From assembly GCF_007992215.1 (NCBI RefSeq), contig NZ_BJZV01000006.1:62001-126000 (forward strand): 64,000 bases of DNA. Reading direction: 5' to 3'. The position numbers and the translations under genes are program-made. The notes beneath the pieces were generated by a model. The model was given only the letters and a program-made list of their open reading frames with translations. It was not told the DNA's origin and searched no databases. Shown here one piece after another: positions 9,344-17,185 of this stretch (positions are counted from its first letter, which is position 1; each line of letters begins with the position of its first letter). Source of the stretch: Methylobacterium gnaphalii (GTDB taxonomy: Bacteria > Pseudomonadota > Alphaproteobacteria > Rhizobiales > Beijerinckiaceae).

Positions 9344-10237
9344 TCACCGGAACAGGCTTCCGCCATCGAGCGCGGTGCTCGATCCCGGCGCCGGGCGGAT
9401 GACGAAGTCGTTGCCGGGCATATGCGGAAAGCCCTGGAAGTTCAGGCTGTTCGCGATCTTCTCGCGGCAGGTCGCGAAGCGCTTGTCGCAGCCGGCCGTG
9501 AGCGTGAAGGCATCGCCGGGGCTGATCGCGCGGGCCGGCGGCTGCCAGAGATCGAGGGTGACAGTGGTGCCGGATCGGCCGTGCGCCCGTAGATCCGCGT
9601 CGAGGCTGGCATTGGCGCCCGACATCCAGCGCAGGCGCCCGGCCGCGAACCAGCATTCAGCGAAAGCGCCGCCGAGGCCGACGGCCAGCCGGCTCGGACC
9701 GGCCAGCGCCAGCACGGTCCCGCTGGTCCGCCAGCGCGGATCGGCGAGATCGATGCCGCAGCGGGGCTCGCCGAGTTCGGCGTCACAGGTGGCGCGGTAG
9801 AGACGGCCTTGCTCGACGTCGAGCGCCTGCATCAGCCCGCGCAGTTCCGCCACGAAGGCCGTGCCGGCGCGACGGATCTCGCCGAGGGTGGCGACGTCGA
9901 GGAGCAGCCGCGCCTCGGGCGCGCTCCAATCGACCAGCCAGGTCTCGACGCTCGCCCCGTCATAGAGCCCGGCCGCGATATCGTCGGGCGCGATGCCGGC
10001 GGAACTCAGCGCGCCCGCGACGTCCCCGCCGCCCACGGCGAAGCCGAGCTCGGCGCTCGCTTCCGCCGCTTCGAGGCCGCTGCCGGCGGCGTAGGTCAGG
10101 CCGTCGAGGGTGAGGTCGCGGTCGTGGTCGGTGAAGCCGAGCGCGACGCCGTCGCGGCGGGTCAGTGACCAGCAATGGCAGAGCGTCGTTGCGCCCTCCG
10201 CGAGGCGCGCGGCGAGAGCGGCGGGCATTTCTCGCAT
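9344..10237 (-). CDS. Tail hub protein, DUF2163 (RcGTA gp13-like)
   Basis: 297 residues. N-terminal DUF2163 domain (TTLCHCWSLTRRDGVALGFTDHDRDL) and the C-terminal cysteine-bearing FAD/DUF2163-C motif (TAGCDKRFATCREKI, NSLNFQGFPHMPGND). In RcGTA the Cys-rich C-terminus binds an iron-sulfur cluster in the tail hub; the three Cys in CDKRFATC plus an upstream CDAELGEPRC pattern fit that. Order hub then peptidase then megatron is conserved. A short intergenic hairpin (CCCTCTCCCC with its complement) lies just after the gene. Confidence 0.94.
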   Translation of the reverse strand: MREMPAALAARLAEGATTLCHCWSLTRRDGVALGFTDHDRDLTLDGLTYAAGSGLEAAEASAELGFAVGGGDVAGALSSAGIAPDDIAAGLYDGASVETWLVDWSAPEARLLLDVATLGEIRRAGTAFVAELRGLMQALDVEQGRLYRATCDAELGEPRCGIDLADPRWRTSGTVLALAGPSRLAVGLGGAFAECWFAAGRLRWMSGANASLDADLRAHGRSGTTVTLDLWQPPARAISPGDAFTLTAGCDKRFATCREKIANSLNFQGFPHMPGNDFVIRPAPGSSTALDGGSLFR

Positions 10238-10262
10238 CGGGGGCTCCGGGTTGCGTGAGGCC

Positions 10263-10382
10263 CAACCATCCCCCTCATCCTGAGGTGCTGCGCAGCAGCC
10301 TCGAAGGAGGCCTTCAGAAATCGCGCGATCGCTGGAGCCCTCCTTCGAGGCTCCGCTGCGCTGCGCACCTCAGGATTAGGGC
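10263..10382. repeat. Intergenic palindromic repeat between gp12 and gp13
   Basis: Long inverted repeat. The left arm, at about 10270-10310, reads TCATCCTGAGGTGCTGCGC onward. The right arm at about 10339-10381 is its imperfect reverse complement, ending GCGCACCTCAGGATTAGGG, with a ~27-base loop. This type of CTCATCCTGAGG element is widespread between genes of Hyphomicrobiales. A second, degraded copy lies at 20219-20345 and a fragment near 12258-12280. It could act as a structured RNA between tail genes. Confidence 0.8.
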
Positions 10383-10416
10383 GGTGGGTGGGACGGGTTG
10401 TGCGCAGCGCGTGGCG

Positions 10417-11058
10417 CTACGGCACGATCTCGACGAGCGGCACCTTCGGGATCTCGCCGGCGGTGAAGGCGGCGAGGTCGATGACGAGGTCGTCGGTGTC
10501 GAAGCGGACCGGCACGTCGAACGCGTAGCCGGCTGTGATCGCCGCGCCCGGCGCCGGCACGGCAGGGGCGGCGAAGGTGACAAGCCCGGTCGTGACATCG
10601 CAAGCGAACGCGTTGGAGGGCAGCTCGATGCCGTTCACCGCAACCCGCACGCTGCCGGCCACCGGCTTGGTGATGGCGCGGCGATAGGGGGCAGGACCGT
10701 TGCCGTAGGTCTTGGCAAGGGCGAAGGCGGCCGTGCTGCCGTCGCCGGTGGCGATGGGTTGGTCCGTGGGCGCGGGCGCGCGGCTCGGTGGGCCGGAGCG
10801 CCAGTCGACCCGGTCGCGGTAGCGAAAGCCGTAGAGGCGCCCGCGCCGCTCCTCGAAGAAGGCGAGCACGGCGTGCAACGCGTCGAGCGTGCGGATGCCG
10901 AGGCCGGCATCGTAGCGCCGCCGGGAATCCGCCCAGCGGCTGTTGCGGTGCTCGCGCCCTGAGGCCAGCGCGACGATCTCGGTGAGCTGGCTCGGGCCGC
11001 CACTGCCGCGAAGCGCCACGTCGAGGGGAAAGCAGACCTCGTGGAAGTCGCAGGGCAT
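10417..11058 (-). CDS. Distal tail protein, DUF2460 (RcGTA gp12-like)
   Basis: 213 residues. It matches the DUF2460 family along its length: MPCDFHEVCFPLDVALRG at the start, SGREHRNSRW, RRYDAGLGIRTLDAL, FFEERRGRLYGFRYRDRVDW, and the closing AGEIPKVPLVEIVP. It forms the distal ring of the tail tube joining tape measure to hub in RcGTA. It is complete, with the expected neighbours on both sides (tape measure upstream, hub downstream). Confidence 0.94.
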   Translation of the reverse strand: MPCDFHEVCFPLDVALRGSGGPSQLTEIVALASGREHRNSRWADSRRRYDAGLGIRTLDALHAVLAFFEERRGRLYGFRYRDRVDWRSGPPSRAPAPTDQPIATGDGSTAAFALAKTYGNGPAPYRRAITKPVAGSVRVAVNGIELPSNAFACDVTTGLVTFAAPAVPAPGAAITAGYAFDVPVRFDTDDLVIDLAAFTAGEIPKVPLVEIVP

Positions 11059-11103
11059 GTTGGGTCCTCGGAAGCGCGGGGTGGAGCGGGCGGGTCTGGA
11101 GGC

Positions 11104-11679
11104 TCACAACGCCCTGCGGCCCCGCGCCACCGCCCGGGCCAGGCTCGCGGCGACCTGTGCTTCGGACCTGCGAAAGCTCTCGGCATCGGGCGTGGCGATG
11201 CTGACGTTGATCGAGACCGGGCGCTCGCCGGAGGAGGCCACGCCGAGGCGGCCGTCGCTGCCGCGCCGGAGGGGGAGGATCGCCTCGGGGCCGGCCTCGC
11301 CCATCAGGCCGGTCCCGCCCTGCATCGGAAAATAGGTTGGCGCGGCGACGATGCCGCCGCTGGCGAAGGGCTTGACCCGGCCGGCCGCGATCACACCGCC
11401 CCGGGCGAAGGCGCTGGCAGCCGCCTCCCCGGCGCCGCCGAGGAGGCCTTTGACCAGGCTTGCCAGCCCCTTGCTGACCGGCGTCAGCGCCGCCTTGAGG
11501 GCGATGCTCGACAGCTTGGTGGCGAGCGTGCCGAGCACGCCGTCGAGCTGGCGCCCGGCATTGAGATTGGTGGCGAGGGCGCACGACAGGCTCTGCCCGA
11601 AGCGTCTGGACAGCCGGTCGAGGGTTTCGAGCTGCCGCGCCCGGCTCGCATTGGCGCGGTCGAGGTCGGTATCGGCCAT
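11104..11679 (-). CDS. Short tape measure protein (RcGTA gp11-like)
   Basis: 191 residues, short for a phage tape measure but right for GTAs, whose tails are short. The N-terminal half is helical. The middle is Gly/Ala-rich with a hydrophobic segment (GLASLVKGLLGGAGEAAASAFARGG), followed by the family block FASGGIVAAPTYFPMQGGTGLMGEAGPEAILPL (given here as a landmark; about residues 105-138). It sets tail length and may form the DNA channel. It lies 8 bases after the chaperone gene. Confidence 0.9.
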   Translation of the reverse strand: MADTDLDRANASRARQLETLDRLSRRFGQSLSCALATNLNAGRQLDGVLGTLATKLSSIALKAALTPVSKGLASLVKGLLGGAGEAAASAFARGGVIAAGRVKPFASGGIVAAPTYFPMQGGTGLMGEAGPEAILPLRRGSDGRLGVASSGERPVSINVSIATPDAESFRRSEAQVAASLARAVARGRRAL

Positions 11680-11686
11680 GGTGCAC

Positions 11687-11884
11687 TCACGGATCAGGGA
11701 AGGCGGCGAGCAGGCGGTCGAGATCGGCCCGGCTGGCGGCGGGCGTGCCTCTCACACCGGAGGAGGCGGCGAGTTCGCGCGGCGTGGCGGCCCAGAAGGC
11801 TTGAGGAGTCCAGCGCAGGGCGTGCAGCCCGAGCGCCAGGGCATCGTCCCACGGAAAGGCGAAGGCGGCGGCCTCCGAGGTCAC
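11687..11884 (-). CDS. Phage tail assembly chaperone (RcGTA gp10.1-like)
   Basis: 65-residue protein. FPWDDALALGLHALRWTPQAFWAATPRELAA-type sequence (residues 10-40) is characteristic of the rcc01693-like tail assembly chaperone: hydrophobic helix, LRW, then TP.E.. It sits between gp10 and the tape measure, which is the fixed GTA position, and its start overlaps the end of gp10 by 4 bases. In phages this chaperone pair is often joined by a programmed frameshift; here two overlapping genes do the job. Confidence 0.88.
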   Translation of the reverse strand: MTSEAAAFAFPWDDALALGLHALRWTPQAFWAATPRELAASSGVRGTPAASRADLDRLLAAFPDP

Positions 11885-12228
11885 GCCCTCCGTGGCACGC
11901 GAGGGTCCGGCGGCATCTCCGCCTCGCCGAAAGCGGCAACCAGGGCTTCGCCGACGGCCGCCGCCACCGCGGCGAAATCGCCGGCCAGCGGCAGCCGGGC
12001 GACCGCCGCGTCGTCGAGATCGTGCCCGCCGCCGCGTAAGGCTGCACCGAGCAGGGTGATGACGTCGCGGGTCGAGAGCCGGCCGGTCGAGGAACGCTTG
12101 GCGAGACCGACCACGTCGCCGGCCTGAAAGGCGTCCTCCAGCTCGGCCAGCGCGCCGAGGGTGAGGCAGAGCGTGTAGCGCTCTCCGCCGAAGACGAGCG
12201 GCACCTCGCCGCGTCTGCGATTGGGCAT
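11881..12228 (-). CDS. GTA family protein, tail chaperone (RcGTA gp10-like)
   Basis: 115 residues. The core LVFGGERYTLCLTLGALAELE is the hallmark of the GTA gp10 family (beta-hairpin then a helix with E.F), followed by STRDVITLLGAALRGGG. The ATG at 12228 has GGAGCC upstream; a longer frame to 12264 has no better site. It lies 78 bases from the tail tube gene and overlaps gp10.1. The predicted role is in tail assembly around the tape measure. Confidence 0.9.
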   Translation of the reverse strand: MPNRRRGEVPLVFGGERYTLCLTLGALAELEDAFQAGDVVGLAKRSSTGRLSTRDVITLLGAALRGGGHDLDDAAVARLPLAGDFAAVAAAVGEALVAAFGEAEMPPDPRVPRRA

Positions 12229-12306
12229 GGGGGCTCCGGATTCTTTGGAAAATCCCACCTGCATCTCAGGATGAGGGGATTTGGGTAGGACGAGGGTGTG
12301 ATCGGC

Positions 12307-12717
12307 TCAGAGCGCCGTGAAGCCGAGCGGCCCGGCGGAATCGAGCGCCATGTCGAAGGTGACTTCGCCGGCATGGTCGCCCCGGTATTCGAGGCTGGTG
12401 ATCTGGAAGAGGCCCTCGATGGTGCCGAAGGACGGCACCACGACCTGGTAGGCGTCGATCGCGCCATCGAAGAAGGCTTGGCGCAGCCGGGCATCAGAGG
12501 CGCCATCGCGAAAAACGCCGGAGCCTGAGATCGAGGCGCGGCGCATGCCGGCGCCGGCCAGCAGCTCGCGCCAGCGCCCGGCGGAATCCGCGTTGGTCAC
12601 GTCGACGGCCTCGGCGTTGAAGGCGATCTGCCGGGCGCGCAGGCCGGCCACCGCGACGTATCCGCCGGCACCGTCGCTGGCCCGGATAAGCAGGTCCTTG
12701 CCTTTCTGGGCGGTCAT
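12307..12717 (-). CDS. Major tail tube protein (RcGTA gp9-like)
   Basis: 136 residues. Matches the phage major tail protein TP901-1/GTA gp9 group: MTAQKGKDLLIR start, NAEAVDVTNADSAGRWRELL, SISGSGVFRD, and a closing beta-rich half. It forms hexameric rings of the tail tube. The gene is complete. A palindromic repeat (12757-12844) separates it from the upstream tail terminator gene. Confidence 0.93.
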   Translation of the reverse strand: MTAQKGKDLLIRASDGAGGYVAVAGLRARQIAFNAEAVDVTNADSAGRWRELLAGAGMRRASISGSGVFRDGASDARLRQAFFDGAIDAYQVVVPSFGTIEGLFQITSLEYRGDHAGEVTFDMALDSAGPLGFTAL

Positions 12718-12756
12718 GATGGGCTCCAGGATTCTCGATTGCGATCAAACACCTCC

Positions 12757-12844
12757 CCCGTCATTGCGCGCGCAGCGAAGCAATCCAGGGCAGCATCGAT
12801 CGCGGTGGCCTGGATGGCGTCGGCTTCGCCTCGCAATGGCGGCG
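12757..12844. repeat. Intergenic inverted repeat between gp8 and gp9
   Basis: The left arm CGTCATTGCGCGCGCAGCGA(AGCAATCCAGG) begins near 12759. The right arm CCTGGATGGCGTCGGCTTCG(CCTCGCAATGGCGG) lies near 12809-12842. The arms are imperfect reverse complements with a ~20-base loop. This CATTGCGAG...AAGCAATCCAGG element is a familiar interspersed repeat of Hyphomicrobiales chromosomes and belongs to a different family from the 10263 repeat. Confidence 0.75.
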
Positions 12845-12848
12845 AGAT

Positions 12849-13264
12849 TCAATGGGCGATGGCATCGGTGACGGCGGTCAGCCTCACCGTGGCCCGGATC
12901 TCGCCGGTGGCCTCGTCACGGTGGGTGGCATGGCATCGAGGCGCAGCCAGCCCAGAGCGTGGCCGTCGAGCGTGAGCCCGGCTCCGTCGACGAGCGCGGC
13001 GATGCGCTCGGCGGCGTCGAGGGCGGTGCGGGTCGAGCCGCGCTTGCCGAACACGGTGAGAGCGAGGCTGATCCGGTATCGCCTTGCGCCGTCGACGGAA
13101 TCGTCGCGGGCCTCGGCGTCGCCGAACACGGCGTAGAGCGGCACGGCGCCCGGCGGAGGCTCGTCGGAGAGGCGCAGCGCGCCGCCCATGGCCTCCGCGA
13201 GGATCGCGTCGCCGCCGAGTGCGGCGAGGATGGCGGCGCGCAGGGGAAGCAGGGGGCTCGTCAT
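12849..13264 (-). pseudogene. Tail terminator, DUF3168 (RcGTA gp8-like), frameshifted near the C-terminus
   Basis: The first ~110 residues read as a DUF3168 tail terminator (LRAAILAALGGDAILAEAMGG, VPLYAVFGDAEARD, YRISLALTVFGKRGS, ALDAAERIAALVDG). Near 12926-12932 the frame breaks. As written it ends MPPTVTRPPARSGPR, while one added base gives THRDEATGEIRATVRLTAVT, the expected final beta-strands, stopping at 12849. The intact form would have 138 residues. The missing strands are part of the hexameric ring fold, so the truncated product is unlikely to work. A sequencing deletion is the alternative. Confidence 0.8.
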
Positions 13265-13602
13265 GCCGCCTCTCCCGGTGAGATTTCCTCGACCTCGCAG
13301 ACGAGGTCGCGGCGGCCGCCATCCGGGTCGGCGGCGGAGCGGATGGCGAAGCGGCGCGGGCCTGCGGCGAGGCGCATCTCGGGGGACACCCCCGCGCGCC
13401 AGCGCAGGGCGAGGCGATAGACGACAGCCGCATCCCCGCGGCCGTTGCGTCGCCGTGCGTCGGTCTCAGCGCGTTCGAGTGAGCCCCAGACCACGGGCCC
13501 GGCCACGTAGCGGCGCAGGCTGCCGCCGAACCCGTCCGGCGCGTCGAGAGGCATTTCGAGCACGAAGCGTCGCCGCCGCGCGCCGATGGGCGTGTGGGTC
13601 AT
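13261..13602 (-). CDS. Head closure / head-tail adaptor (RcGTA gp7-like)
   Basis: 113 residues of the SPP1 gp16 / phage head-tail adaptor family: GARRRRFVLEMPLDAPDGFGG, VVWGSLERAETDARR, YRLALRWRAGVSPEMRL, FAIRSAADPDGGRRDLVCEVEE. The start is the ATG at 13602; an upstream extension to 13680 is Pro/Arg-rich and is not expected. Its end overlaps the tail terminator start by 4 bases. It closes the capsid portal and docks the tail. Confidence 0.9.
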   Translation of the reverse strand: MTHTPIGARRRRFVLEMPLDAPDGFGGSLRRYVAGPVVWGSLERAETDARRRNGRGDAAVVYRLALRWRAGVSPEMRLAAGPRRFAIRSAADPDGGRRDLVCEVEEISPGEAA

Positions 13603-13738
13603 GGGGAACGTTCCGATGGTGGAAGGCGGGCCTCGTCCCCGCCCGGGGGCGCCGCCGCGCGCTGCGCCGGCCCGCTCCACGGCGGTTTGGCGCGGGCGAG
13701 GAAAAGGCGGCGCGCAGGGGGCCGGGCGTCCGGAGCGT

Positions 13739-14311
13739 TTAGAGGTGCATCAGCCAATGCTGCGCCACGAGTTCGGCGACGGCCGGCGGCGGTGCGAGCA
13801 GGTTGTCGGGGGTCGCATCTCCCCGGTTCTCGAACCAGTCGGCGACGAGCATGCGGATCGCCTGGGCGAGCGGGGCCGGAACGGGTGGCCCGTCGCCGCC
13901 GCAGCCGGCGGTGACCTCGATCAGGGCGGCCTTGCGCAGCAGCAGCGGCACGGCCGGGTCGACGCGCAGGCAGGGCGCCTCCCATGGGTCGGGGCCGACG
14001 CGCAGCAGGCCGGTGTCGATCTCCTCGACCACCGCATCCGCGCCGACGATCCCGGCCCGCACGACCGACAGAAGTGGGCTGAGCGGCAGCGGCAGCACGC
14101 CGCCGGCCGGCCAGGCGGTGAGCATCAGCCGGTAGCGGGCCGGCCGCACGAGCCGGCGCGTCGCCGCCTCGATGCTGGCGCGGGCTGCGGTGATGAGGCC
14201 AGTGATCAGGGCATCCTCGCCGCTCTCGTCATCGTCGAGCCGCAAGTAGCCGCGCATCTCGGTGAGGCTCACCGGCTCGACGCCGAGATCCGCGACGCGT
14301 ATCGGGGTCAT
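13739..14311 (-). CDS. Head-tail connector (RcGTA gp6-like)
   Basis: 190 residues of the phage gp6-like connector family: VEPVSLTEMRGYLRLDDDESGEDALITGLITAARASIEAATRR is the typical opening (residues 12-54), with a C-terminal helical part (AIRMLVADWFENRGDAT). It bridges portal and head closure rings. In RcGTA it follows the capsid gene directly; here 2.9 kb of unrelated genes, two of them proteases on the opposite strand, lie between. Only 28 bases separate its start from the divergent protease start. Confidence 0.92.
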   Translation of the reverse strand: MTPIRVADLGVEPVSLTEMRGYLRLDDDESGEDALITGLITAARASIEAATRRLVRPARYRLMLTAWPAGGVLPLPLSPLLSVVRAGIVGADAVVEEIDTGLLRVGPDPWEAPCLRVDPAVPLLLRKAALIEVTAGCGGDGPPVPAPLAQAIRMLVADWFENRGDATPDNLLAPPPAVAELVAQHWLMHL

Positions 14312-14339
14312 GCTTCACCTCCCGCAGAGATGGTGTTCG

Positions 14340-15092
14340 ATGCACAGGGCGCGACACGGCGTGGGCCGGCTTGCCAGCTTCGTATTGCTGGCGTTTTGCG
14401 GCCTCGGTCTCGGCTCCGCCGCTGCCATCACGGGCGGCCGCGACGCGCCGCATTCGGCCGAGGCGCGCTCCGCCGTGATGGTGCTCACCTCGAAGGGCGG
14501 CGCCTGCACCGGCGTCGTGGTGGCGCGCGATGCGGTGCTCACGGCCGGCCATTGCGTGCAGGGCTTCGCCGAGAACCGCGTTCATTTTCGCGACGAGGCC
14601 GGCAAGCCCGTTCTGCTCGATGTCGCGGCCCGTGCGGTCCATCCGGGCTACGACGCGGACGCGATTCGCGGCCGCACGCGCTCGATCGATCTCGCCCTTG
14701 TGCGCGCGCGTGAGCCCCTGCCCGCCCGATTCGTGCCGACGGCCTTGAGCGATGCGATGCCCGGCCAGGGCCAGTCCCTCACCTTCGGCGGCTACGGCGC
14801 GGTGCGCGGCGACGATTTCCGCTCCACCGGCACATTCCGTCTGGTCGATCTGCCGGTGGTCGAGCCGCACGGGCCGAGCCGCATCCTGGTCTGGCTGCAC
14901 GCGGCCCGGGCCGGCGGCTGCAACGGCGATTCCGGTGGGCCGATCTCGGACGGCAGCGGGGTGCTCGCCGTCGCGGCCTGGGTGCAGAAGGTCTGCGGCG
15001 GCCTCACGCAAGGCGTGCTAGTCGGGCCGCAGCGCGCCTGGATCGACCGGACCCTGGCGGGCTGGGGCAGCGCCGCGCGTTGGTCACACTGA
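14340..15092 (+). CDS. Secreted trypsin-like serine protease A
   Basis: 250-residue S1-family (chymotrypsin fold) protease. A signal peptide covers about residues 8-28, then an ITGGRDAP mature start. The catalytic triad is complete: His71 (LTAGHC), Asp117 (SIDLALV), Ser198 (GDSGGP). Cys pairs around the His and Ser fit family disulfides. I chose the ATG at 14340 since it precedes the signal peptide. It lies inside the GTA cluster on the opposite strand, 110 bases before a second, different protease of the same family. Confidence 0.92.
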   Translation: MHRARHGVGRLASFVLLAFCGLGLGSAAAITGGRDAPHSAEARSAVMVLTSKGGACTGVVVARDAVLTAGHCVQGFAENRVHFRDEAGKPVLLDVAARAVHPGYDADAIRGRTRSIDLALVRAREPLPARFVPTALSDAMPGQGQSLTFGGYGAVRGDDFRSTGTFRLVDLPVVEPHGPSRILVWLHAARAGGCNGDSGGPISDGSGVLAVAAWVQKVCGGLTQGVLVGPQRAWIDRTLAGWGSAARWSH

Positions 15093-15201
15093 GCGCCGCA
15101 GGCCATCTTCGCCAGGGAACTCCAGCTTGGCCAGGGCATTGGCTTCGGCTAGCCTGGACGTCCGAAGGTTTCGAGGCGCGCCGGGCGCTGGAGACAACAC
15201 C

Positions 15202-16047
15202 ATGGCCGCAGGTCCCGTCCGTGCCGCGATTGCCGGCGCCGTTCTCGGGCTCGTTCCTCTCTCAGCCCAGGCCGTGGTGCAGGGTCAGGTCAGCCGCGAT
15301 CCCGACGGGTTGCGCGCCTCGGTGGTGCGTATCGAGAGCACGACCGGCGAGATCTGCTCCGGCACGCTGATCGCGCAGGATCTCGTCCTCACCGCCGCGC
15401 ATTGCGTGCAGCATCAGGCCGGATACAGCGTCGTGGTGGTCGATCCCTCCTTCAGGCAGCGGCGCATCCCGGCCCTGGCGGCGACAACCCATCCCGATTT
15501 CGTGCCCGGCACCTCGCCGGAGGATCAGCCCGGCATCGACCTGGCGATGCTGAAGCTCGCCCAGCCCGTCGGCCCCGGCTTCCGCCCCCTCGATCCGAGC
15601 GGCAACGGCTCCATCGATTCCGGCGAGGGCGTCGACATCGCCGGCTTCGGCGTGGTGGCCGAGAACAAGCGCGGCACCGCGCGCACCCTGCGCACGGCCC
15701 GCCTCGTCTCGATCGGCTCGCTCCAGGTCGCCAACCGGGTCACGGTGGTCACCGACGCGCGCCGCCTCGCCGAGACGGCCGGCGCCGGTGCCTGCCTCGG
15801 CGATTCCGGCGGGCCGATCCTGCGCAACGGCCGCATGGTCGGCGTGGTGAGCTGGTCGAGCGGCGCCATGCGCCAGGACAAGCGCGCCCGCACCGCCTGC
15901 GGCGGCTTCACCGCCGTCACGCCCACCGGCGAGCATGCGAGCTGGATCCGGGCCCGCGCCTCGCAGCTCGAGGCGATGCAGGCCTCCGCGACCGAGGTCC
16001 GCCCGGTGGAATGGGCGGCGAAGCCCGGCCGCCGCCGCGCGCGCTGA
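15202..16047 (+). CDS. Secreted trypsin-like serine protease B
   Basis: 281 residues with a signal peptide (about 1-25, ending SAQA). S1-family triad complete: His in LTAAHC, Asp in GIDLAMLKLA, Ser in LGDSGGPI. A Cys near the C-terminus (RTACGGF) fits the family. The C-terminal ~40 residues are an extra Arg/Ala-rich tail. It shares fold and motifs with protease A but is clearly diverged, so the pair is either an old duplication or two acquisitions. The ATG at 15202 sits right at the start of the signal peptide. Confidence 0.92.
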   Translation: MAAGPVRAAIAGAVLGLVPLSAQAVVQGQVSRDPDGLRASVVRIESTTGEICSGTLIAQDLVLTAAHCVQHQAGYSVVVVDPSFRQRRIPALAATTHPDFVPGTSPEDQPGIDLAMLKLAQPVGPGFRPLDPSGNGSIDSGEGVDIAGFGVVAENKRGTARTLRTARLVSIGSLQVANRVTVVTDARRLAETAGAGACLGDSGGPILRNGRMVGVVSWSSGAMRQDKRARTACGGFTAVTPTGEHASWIRARASQLEAMQASATEVRPVEWAAKPGRRRAR

Positions 16048-16122
16048 GCGTCACGCGCCGGTCCCGGCTGGATCGCTTCGGCCTCGCCCTGCACCGACGG
16101 GCGAGACGGGAACCCGATCCCG

Positions 16123-16698
16123 TCAGCCGGAAGCCGGGCGAAATGCCGGTTCGGCCAGATGCGCGGCGTGCTCGCGCAGGTCGTCCGGCCATGCCGTGAT
16201 CGCCGCCGCGAAGCCTTTCGCATCGCCTGCATAGAGCGCCCGCGCCGCATCCTCGTAGCCGGGCCGGTCGCCGGCGGCCGTCGCCATGAAGCGGTCTGCG
16301 GCTTCCTGGGCGCGCCGCCGCTCCTCCGGACCCGAATCGGCACGGCGCGCCTCCTCGACGAGCCGGCGCAGGGCCACCGAGGCTCCGCCCGGCTGAGCGC
16401 CGAGCCAGTCCCAGTGGCGCGGCAGCAGCGTCACCTCGCGGGCGACGACGCCGAGCTTCGGCCGGCCCGGCCCCCGCGCCGGTGGCTCCGGCGCCGCGAG
16501 CCGAGCCCGCAGCTCGGCCTCCGATCCGCGCAGGTCGGCATCGACCGTGCGTCCCGTGGCGTCATCGAAGACGAGGACCTGGGCGCTCACATCCTCCGCG
16601 AGCAGCGCCTTCACCGTGACGAAGACGTCGCCCGGCGCTCCGCGCGCCAGGCGGTTGCCGCCATGAAAGGCCGTGTAGATCCGTTCGTCCCTGGCCAT
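16123..16698 (-). CDS. DUF2239 family protein
   Basis: 191 residues. Matches the DUF2239 family throughout: YTAFHGGNRLARGAPGDV at the start, VLVFDDATGRTVDADLRG, then a basic PARGPGRPKLGVVAREVTLLPRHWDWL block (about residues 85-112) and an all-helical C-terminal half with two similar parts. The basic GRPKLGV piece looks like an AT-hook and suggests nucleic-acid binding. Function is unknown. The ATG at 16698 has AGGAGG upstream. An inverted repeat 23 bases upstream may be its operator. Confidence 0.8.
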   Translation of the reverse strand: MARDERIYTAFHGGNRLARGAPGDVFVTVKALLAEDVSAQVLVFDDATGRTVDADLRGSEAELRARLAAPEPPARGPGRPKLGVVAREVTLLPRHWDWLGAQPGGASVALRRLVEEARRADSGPEERRRAQEAADRFMATAAGDRPGYEDAARALYAGDAKGFAAAITAWPDDLREHAAHLAEPAFRPASG

Positions 16699-16720
16699 CG
16701 CCGCCTCCTGTCTGACGGCT

Positions 16721-16765
16721 ATTTTACCCGGATCAATCACGGAATCAATATCATCCGGATAAAAT
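16721..16765. promoter_or_regulatory. Inverted repeat upstream of the DUF2239 gene
   Basis: ATTTTACCCGGAT (16721-16733) and ATCCGGATAAAAT (16753-16765) are reverse complements with one mismatch, separated by 19 bases. It stands in an AT-rich spacer between divergent genes (DUF2239 to the left, small membrane protein to the right). It looks like a paired operator for a dimeric regulator that I cannot name. Confidence 0.55.
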
Positions 16766-16882
16766 ATGAAAGTCAGTTATCATACAGTATGCCACCAAAA
16801 TACTTCGCGTCGGATACGGAGATCGCAGTACCCAAGCAGAAAAAATTCCGGTCATTGATCAAATCGTAATCAGTAAAGCGCC

Positions 16883-17164
16883 ATGTTCATGCTGGCTTTC
16901 ACTGAGTTCGCTGCCATGAGCAAATGGGTTCCCGCCGTCGCCTCGATCGGGCTGATCTGCATCATGGTGCTGCCGACGCCGGGCGTGCTCGGGATCACGA
17001 TCGGCACCTGCTGCCTTCTCGCCATCATCATTTCGGCCAGCCTCATCCTGTTCGAGCGTGTCCTCGACACGGTGGCGAAGCCGGTGGCTGACGCATTTCG
17101 CCGGGTCGTGAAGGGTAAGAAGCGCTCCGTCCATGCCGCCTCCCTCGTGACGCGCAAGCGATAG
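16883..17164 (+). CDS. Small membrane protein
   Basis: Up to 93 residues; the ATG at 16916 would give 82. Two hydrophobic segments (about residues 15-33 and 37-58: WVPAVASIGLICIMVL and ITIGTCCLLAIIISASLILF), then a basic tail (RRVVKGKKR...RKR). No family recognised. It is on the plus strand between the capsid and the DUF2239 gene, after ~140 bases of AT-rich sequence unlike the rest of the window. The ribosome site is weak for both starts. Confidence 0.5.
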   Translation: MFMLAFTEFAAMSKWVPAVASIGLICIMVLPTPGVLGITIGTCCLLAIIISASLILFERVLDTVAKPVADAFRRVVKGKKRSVHAASLVTRKR

Positions 17165-17185
17165 CGGCCTGCGCGCCAGCCGAGG

